A stretch of 64,000 nucleotides of DNA from Asaia sp003994335. Lineage in GTDB: Bacteria > Pseudomonadota > Alphaproteobacteria > Acetobacterales > Acetobacteraceae. The notes beneath the pieces were generated by a model that saw only the letters and a program-made list of their open reading frames with translations, did not search any database and had not been told where the DNA came from. This document shows, in pieces, positions 62,104 through 64,000 of this stretch (the stretch's first letter is position 1; every line of letters begins with the position of its first letter). Location of the stretch: positions 124,001-188,000 of the forward strand of contig NZ_JBBCOR010000001.1 in NCBI RefSeq assembly GCF_037151175.1, written 5' to 3'. A program made the position numbers and the translations under genes.

Positions 62104-62311
62104 CATCTGACTAATAGACCATATGAAGCCGCCATGACGCGGCCAAGCGGGGCTGCCTGCGGTGTTGGGCGACTTGACATCATTCCCCTGGTGCTCTGGA
62201 TTTCAGCCTGGCGACCTCTGCCGCCCCGATCATGTAAACGATTGGCAGAGGCCGAGGAATTCGTTACGATTATACAAGAAATTTCGTCAACTGGGTCAGG
62301 ATTACAGAGTT

Positions 62312-63718
62312 TTGGACATTCCATCCAAGTCGCATCATCATCCGCCTCCGCAAGTGGATGAGGGCTACCACAAGGATCTGGGCCGCCGTCAGGTCCAGAT
62401 GATCGCCATCGGTGGCGCGATCGGCACGGGACTTTTTCTCGGAGCCGGAACACGTTTGCAACAGGCGGGTCCGTCTCTTGCCATCGATTACCTGGTCTGC
62501 GGCATCTTCTGCTTCCTGATCCTGCGCGCGCTGGGCGAGCTGGTCATGTATCGTCCGAGTGCCGGCAGCTTCGTGTCCTATGCACGTGAGTTTCTGGGCG
62601 AAAAGGCGGCCTATGCCGCCGGGTGGCTGTCCTTCCTGAACTGGGCCATGACAGGCATCGTCGATATCACCGCTGTTGCGCTGTACATGCATTTCTGGGG
62701 CACCTTCGATCACGTTCCGCAATGGGTGTTCGCGCTTGTGGCCCTCGGGATCGTGGGCACCATGAACATGATCGGGGTGCGCTATTTCGGCGAACTCGAA
62801 TTCTGGTTCTCGCTGATCAAGGTCGTGGCCCTTGCCCTGTTCCTCATCTTCGGATGCGTGGTTCTGGGTCTGAAGATGCCGGTAGCCGGGCAGGTGCCTG
62901 GCTTCCATCTGATTTCCGAAAACGGGGGTATCTTTCCCCACGGGATCATGCCGGCGCTGTTCCTGATGCAGGGTGTCGTCTTCGCTTATTCAGCGATCGA
63001 GCTTGTCGGCACTGCGGCTGGCGAGTGCGCCAATCCGCGCGAGATCATTCCCCGGGCGATCAACAGCGTGATCTATCGTATTGGCTTGTTTTATGTGGGC
63101 TCGGTGATCCTGCTGGTCTGCCTGTTGCCCTGGAACGCGTATCACAAGGGTGTCAGCCCTTTCGTCACCTTCTTCCAGGCTCTCGGCGTCCCTCACGTGG
63201 ATACGGTGATGAATATCGTCGTGCTTACCGCCGCTCTGTCGAGCCTCAATTCAGGCCTGTATTCGACCGGACGCATTCTTCGCGCGCTTGCCTTGGGTGG
63301 TTCGGCCCCACGCGCCCTGGCCAAGATGAACCGGCAGTCGGTGCCCTATGTCGGCATTCTGACCACTGTTGCGGTCTATCTGATCGGTGTGGGACTGAAC
63401 TACCTTATTCCGGCACGTGTGTTCGAGATCGTGCTCAACGTGGCGGCGCTGGGGATCATCAGTACCTGGAGCTTCATCCTGATCTGCCAGATACGCCTGC
63501 GCAAGCTGGTCAATACGGGTGAGGTCGAGAGCGCCGGGTTCCGTATGCCCGGCGCACCCTATACGGCCTGGCTGACCCTCGGCTTTTTGGGCTTTGTGGT
63601 GGTCATGATGGGGCTGGATTACCCGGAAGGGACCTACACGGTCATGGCCATACCGCTCATTGCGGCGGTGCTCGCCGGTGGGTGGGGTCTGATTGCCCTG
63701 GCTCGGCGTCAAGCCTGA
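62312..63718 (+). CDS. Amino acid permease (APC superfamily)
   Basis: A 12-helix inner-membrane permease, about 468 aa from the TTG at 62312 (CAGGA 10 bases upstream). The first helix carries the APC signature GRRQVQMIAIGGAIGTGLFLGAG. AYSAIELVGTAAGECANPREIIPRAI follows, and the SGLYSTGRILRALALGGSAPRALAKMN loop is typical of the AnsP/GabP/aromatic permease group. The substrate is most likely an L-amino acid (an AnsP-like asparagine carrier is one option). A longer frame goes upstream to 62162 but carries no membrane character. It is monocistronic. Confidence 0.9.
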   Translation: MDIPSKSHHHPPPQVDEGYHKDLGRRQVQMIAIGGAIGTGLFLGAGTRLQQAGPSLAIDYLVCGIFCFLILRALGELVMYRPSAGSFVSYAREFLGEKAAYAAGWLSFLNWAMTGIVDITAVALYMHFWGTFDHVPQWVFALVALGIVGTMNMIGVRYFGELEFWFSLIKVVALALFLIFGCVVLGLKMPVAGQVPGFHLISENGGIFPHGIMPALFLMQGVVFAYSAIELVGTAAGECANPREIIPRAINSVIYRIGLFYVGSVILLVCLLPWNAYHKGVSPFVTFFQALGVPHVDTVMNIVVLTAALSSLNSGLYSTGRILRALALGGSAPRALAKMNRQSVPYVGILTTVAVYLIGVGLNYLIPARVFEIVLNVAALGIISTWSFILICQIRLRKLVNTGEVESAGFRMPGAPYTAWLTLGFLGFVVVMMGLDYPEGTYTVMAIPLIAAVLAGGWGLIALARRQA

Positions 63719-63937
63719 AGCAAGGGGCCGACGCCCCTCTTGCTGAAGGGGCGATTTGAGTTCGAGAACGCGCTTGAGGGAAGTTTTCCCCTCGGGATAT
63801 GCCCGCGGTGTCGTTGTAGGGACACCGCGACACGACAAGCCTCTTTCGAGGAACCTCGGCGGTACCGCTCTGAGCGAGCCGCCGATCTTTCATCCCGTAG
63901 CTGTAACGCATGATCGCTCTGGGTGCGGGCTGCCCGC
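63719..63937. other. Cluster of consecutive hairpins at the window edge
   Basis: AGCAA-GGGGC (63719-63728) pairs with GCCCC...TTGCT (63733-63744) and competes with GCCCCT/AGGGGC (63733-63738, 63747-63752). GAGGG/CCCTC follows (63776-63780, 63789-63793), then CGCGGTGTC/GACACCGCG (63804-63812, 63821-63829), CGGCGG/CCGCCG (63857-63862, 63879-63884) and GCGGG/CCCGC (63925-63937). The first could terminate the permease transcript. No protein frame of quality overlaps, and the rest of the window to 64000 shows nothing more. Confidence 0.5.
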
Positions 63938-64000
63938 CGCGACATTCGTGCCGTGTGACGAGCCGCTTTCCGGCATGAGCGTCCCGGTTTTCAGGCTTCT

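Overview
The window looks like chromosome of an acetic acid bacterium (Acetobacteraceae, Alphaproteobacteria, near Gluconobacter, Asaia or Kozakia). Support: GC-rich sequence, circularly permuted two-piece tmRNA whose tag reads ANDNTKVLAVAA, OprB porin, MlaA/MlaC pair, and housekeeping genes of alphaproteobacterial type. I saw no insertion sequence, phage gene, integrase or CRISPR array, so I read it as ordinary core plus accessory chromosome. The genus is inference.

Layout. 1-3.6 kb: end of a surface-polysaccharide locus (two GT4 glycosyltransferases, one unknown protein, a heavily structured leader). 3.7-18 kb: OprB porin, pyrophosphatase, SelT/W/H-like protein, tRNA with CAU anticodon, EttA, acetyltransferase, MlaC and MlaA, secreted aldose epimerase, TauE-type exporter, TerB/J-domain protein, and a large hybrid histidine kinase that begins with a ParD-like ribbon-helix-helix segment. 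18-22.5 kb: Tlde1-like DUF2778 protein overlapped by a small membrane protein, then the queuosine operon queA-tgt-queG with an RHH gene overlapping its end. 22.6-30 kb: LysR/azoR, YceI-cytochrome b561-YceI, and a TetR/isochorismatase/AbrB-permease/VOC cluster with a near-perfect 24-bp palindrome. 30-31 kb: two-piece tmRNA directly upstream of sspB, then thyX.

31.7-43.4 kb: small membrane proteins, a lytic-transglycosylase-like lipoprotein, OxyR with AhpC and AhpF, DNA topoisomerase IB, aldo/keto reductase, an RTX-like repetitive protein, Dps, an AtzH/DUF3225 protein and an MFS transporter. 43.6-47.2 kb: two divergent glycosyltransferases. 47.2-54.2 kb: phosphate regulon pstC-pstA-pstB-phoU-phoB-phoR and a detached pstS, with a plausible Pho box. 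PhoR probably uses a CTG start. 54.4-55.7 kb: a low-molecular-weight phosphatase and a fructosamine-kinase-family gene, likely a protein-deglycation pair. 55.8-62 kb: a sugar or polyol island (FGGY kinase, class I aldolase, zinc dehydrogenase, GntR regulator, dihydroxyacetone-kinase-like enzyme) with dense operator-like dyads. 62.3-63.7 kb: amino acid permease, then a run of hairpins to the edge.

Most informative observations: the RNA gene hidden upstream of sspB, the RHH-kinase fusion with a dyad in its promoter, the Tlde1-like/membrane-protein pair, the TetR palindrome lying inside its predicted reading frame, and the uncharacterised ketose-phosphate pathway.
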